DNA of 64,000 bases from Pseudisothecium myosuroides (lineage: Eukaryota > Streptophyta > Bryopsida > Hypnales > Lembophyllaceae), in assembly GCA_951799445.1 (NCBI GenBank), contig OX637296.1, forward strand, positions 7,254,001 through 7,318,000. The letters are read 5' to 3'. How positions within the stretch are numbered: position 1 is the stretch's first letter; every line of letters starts with the position of its first letter. The notes under the pieces were generated by a model that saw only the letters and a list, made by a program, of their open reading frames with translations, was not told the DNA's origin and searched no databases. This document shows, piece by piece, positions 61,462 to 64,000 of the stretch. The translations under genes were made by a program, and so were the position numbers.

Positions 61462-61859
61462 TCAGCACTTTTGTGTTGATTTTTGTTAATTTGGTCATTG
61501 TTTTTTTCTACTAGTGTTGCTACATTCTCAATTCACTACATTTCCCATTTACTGCATTCTTTGTTTACTACATTCTCAATTCACTACATTTTTCATTTCC
61601 TATGCTCCCAATTTACTACATTTTCCATTCACTACATTTGTCATTTTACTACTTTCGAAATGTAGAGATGGTAGTGCATTCACTACATTCTGTCTTTTAC
61701 TACTTTAGTCTTAAGTACATAGGAAAATAGGTAGTAAAATGCCCTGTTTTCCTAGGTAGTAAAATGAAATAATCTCCCTGTGACATGCAAGTCAAGAAAA
61801 TCAAAGTGCGTTGCAATGCTACGACGAAACCAAACCTGCTCTTGATACCAAGCTGAGAC

Positions 61860-62240
61860 ACAGACACCCCATCTCAACACCATCAAAGTTAAGGGTTCTC
61901 AATTAAGTCCTTGGAGAATCTTTACCGACTGTCACCAGTAAATTCATCTGGCGATGGCAACTAACGAGTAAGAGGCTGTCGGTCAATCGGCTGAGCGAAT
62001 TGCTGAAGATGATGCAAACTCCGACCTGAGGGAATTGTGTCGCCGCTGCAGTAGACGGAATTGATGCTAGTGGGATCGGATGCAAGTGAAACAGACTCCG
62101 CAAGTGGCGAGAAACTCTTCAAGACCGATCGAGAAGGAACAGCTTTCCGACGACTGTAGCGGCGATGTCGGAGAGCTTCAGTTTCAGTTGCCTCAGTCCC
62201 GCCGCGGCCGTGCTGTTCCAAAGTTCATCCCCAGTTCATC
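61860..62240 (-). other. GC-rich island with an unassigned open frame
   Basis: A minus-strand frame from 62221 to 61961 (86 codons, Ser/Arg-rich N terminus) could be a first exon of an unrecognised gene. No splice partner or family is evident, and other frames are open too because of the GC content. Confidence 0.25.
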
Positions 62241-62279
62241 CCGGGGTTGTTCTCGGTTCATCCATTGGCAGCATTTTAT

Positions 62280-62550
62280 GCCCTACAAATCCATACCTTA
62301 CTGTAAAATTTGTTCGTTTGTTTTGTTACGTTAAGATCTACGGACCATGCATCATGTGGTGGCATGCTTGACACCGCCTCAAAGCCCTCGGCAAGGAGGG
62401 GTGCATGGGCTTTGTTTCGTGGCGTTTCGACCTATAGTGTGAAAGTTATGGATTTTTGAGTCATTCTCACTTTTAAATTTAAAAAAAAATACTTTTACTT
62501 TGATTTTGATTGTGACAATGGTACAAGGCACACTAGTGAAAACTTGAAAT
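62280..62550 (+). repeat. Single-unit relative of the 8.1-8.8 kb repeat
   Basis: It shares the TTCGTTTGTTTTGTTACGTT lead, ATCTACGGACCATGCAT, AAAGCCCTCGGCAAGGAGGG, GTGAAAGTTATGGATTTT, and an end at ACACTAGTGAAAA. One core unit only. Confidence 0.8.
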
Positions 62551-63082
62551 TATAGTAGAAGCAATCATTTGGAGGACTGTCTTCTCTATTCCAAACTCTT
62601 TAAAGGGCTAAAAAGGGCTAATATTAAATTAATTAATTTAAATAAATATTTATTTATTTAATTTATTTTTGAACACATAAAAAGAATTTAAGTGAACAAG
62701 CATTGAAATTTCAAAGTCAAATTCAAAAATTCAAAGAAATCCAAAAATACTATAAATATAAATATAGAATACTTGCAATAGTAAAACATGAGTAAAGATC
62801 TGTATTAAATTTTGTGAAAATGATTTCAATTATTATAAATGAAATCTTCTAAATTTGGTGTGCATACTAAACACCAACAAAGCCATTAGAAGAAATCTCA
62901 GGCCTTTGGAGGGCCGCTTCAGAGTGACAAATAAAGCTATTAAACAGTGGATAAAGGGCCTATCAAAAGTGTCCGAAGTGCACTTTAATTGTTTTTTGTA
63001 AAAATAGTTAAACCATGACTATTTTTGCAACTATAAAATGTAACTAATGTATTTAACAGTACAACTGGTGTTTAATTGTCAA

Positions 63083-64000
63083 TTAACCCCTAAAGGACCG
63101 GCATGCACTTTTTGGCCGTATAGAAATTTTGGGTAGGTCCGTGTGATTAGAGATTTCCATATTTTAAGCTGAAATTTTAATAGAAGGTGGGCGCGAGGAA
63201 TATCTTTCATATGCACTAAATTTCAGGACATTTGAAAATAGGAGTCAAAAGTTATGGCCTAATATGTTACTTTTTTTCATAACTGGGCAGTCCAGGCAGC
63301 AAGAAAAATTTGGTAAAAATTTGATTTTCTTTTTTTAATATTTTTTTTTTGTAGATTATATTTTTGTCTATTTGGAAAGCTTTGATTCATTTCATTTGGA
63401 TTTGTTACAAAAAAGTTATGGACATTCTTGTTTTTCGGGCAGTTAGAGCATCTTCTTGAAAAAAATAACTTGTAGGATTCATTTCTAAATGCTATTTTTG
63501 CAATTTAAAAAAAAATAAAATTCTCATGGTTTATTTTATTTGCTAGAACAATCTCGCTATTGGGATTAGTGTATTTTTAATTCCATCTAAAATATATTAA
63601 TGTTTTAGATTTTCCTTCTATCTTGTACCTACTTCTATTCAATAAATTTTTTAGGAATGATAATTAAGTTTTTTTGAATATTTTTTTTTCCCTAGACTCT
63701 CAACTCAATTCTCCACTATAAAGATTTGAAACACAAAACTCTATAGTGCAAAAATTTTAAGTGCAAAATGTTTAAAGTCAAAAAATCTAGTCCCGCAATG
63801 TGCTGAAATACTTGTTTTTTCCACTTTAAACGCAGATATCTTGCAATCTGAGCAGTTAAAAATTCTGAAATTTTTTCCACACATTCTCATACTAGTTAGG
63901 TGTAAGATCCTACGGTTAGATGTGAAAAAAAAACATTTTCCATTTTTTTTTACTCCTTGCTATAGAAATGGCAGTTTTGATGGGTTTTTAGCAGAAAAAA
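63083..64000. mobile_element. TTAA-family element, copy C, inverted, cut by the window end
   Basis: TTAACCCCTAAAGGACCGG opens the element. The following 915 bp are the reverse complement of copies A and B up to the window edge, which falls about 20 bp before the expected other end. Confidence 0.85.

Noticed and set aside
48781..61516. A 12.7-kb element between CACTAGTAGAA and TTCTACTAGTG
   Set aside because: The flanking trinucleotides differ (GAA and TTG). The left end pairs far better with 48915, where GAA recurs.
61825..61860. Retrotransposon primer-binding site on the minus strand (TGGTATCAAGAGC)
   Set aside because: It has one base too many against the initiator tRNA-Met complement, and no LTR end or gag-pol was found beside it.

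Overview
The window is nuclear DNA of a land plant. It carries the end of a plastid MinE gene, a plant-specific PH-RhoGAP of the REN1 class with short spliced introns (about 100-650 bp), and TKL kinases with plant-style splice sites, all embedded in AT-rich DNA full of DNA transposons and decayed repeats. Short introns, this kinase type and the low GC suggest a non-seed plant, most likely a bryophyte; that placement is an inference.

Layout. 1-549: 3' end of plastid-division factor MinE. 2922-6270: a six-exon gene (661 aa) joining a helical N-terminal region, a TKL kinase and a C-terminal LOTUS/OST-HTH-like domain. 6.9-8.8 kb: a transposon, a hairpin and a 170-bp tandem repeat. 10322-15638: a PH-RhoGAP (RopGAP) gene whose 13 recognisable exons are followed by a second copy of its own exons 6 and 7. 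15723-18402: a second kinase-LOTUS copy, brought in by a 3.3-kb segmental duplication. 19.5-24.3 kb: diverged transposon copies. 24293-33168: an 8.9-kb CACTA element with perfect ends and an ACA target duplication. 34.5-48.5 kb: several same-orientation copies of a decayed, LTR-like repeat with satellites. 53422-56996 (minus): a third kinase-LOTUS copy, a pseudogene broken by frameshifts, stops and nested transposons. 57.9-64 kb: further transposons, a large foldback and a Pol III-like hairpin.

Main result. The RopGAP and the second kinase-LOTUS copy appear to form one open gene. Both rearrangement breakpoints (about 15004 and 15630) lie in introns, and at each one the donor and acceptor phases match. 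Exons 1-13, 6' and 7' of the RopGAP plus the kinase-LOTUS exons give 3531 nt of uninterrupted frame (1176 aa) from 10322 to 18402. The RhoGAP part carries Gly where the catalytic arginine finger is expected, so the product could be a GAP-dead, ROP-binding kinase with a LOTUS tail. All exon models come from reading splice sites and homology by eye; no transcript evidence was available.

Three kinase-LOTUS paralogues in one window, one of them a pseudogene with the same exon order, show that the kinase-LOTUS architecture is not an assembly accident. The pseudogene also gives clean empty-site evidence for a TTA-duplicating transposon, in which a TTAA-family element is nested.
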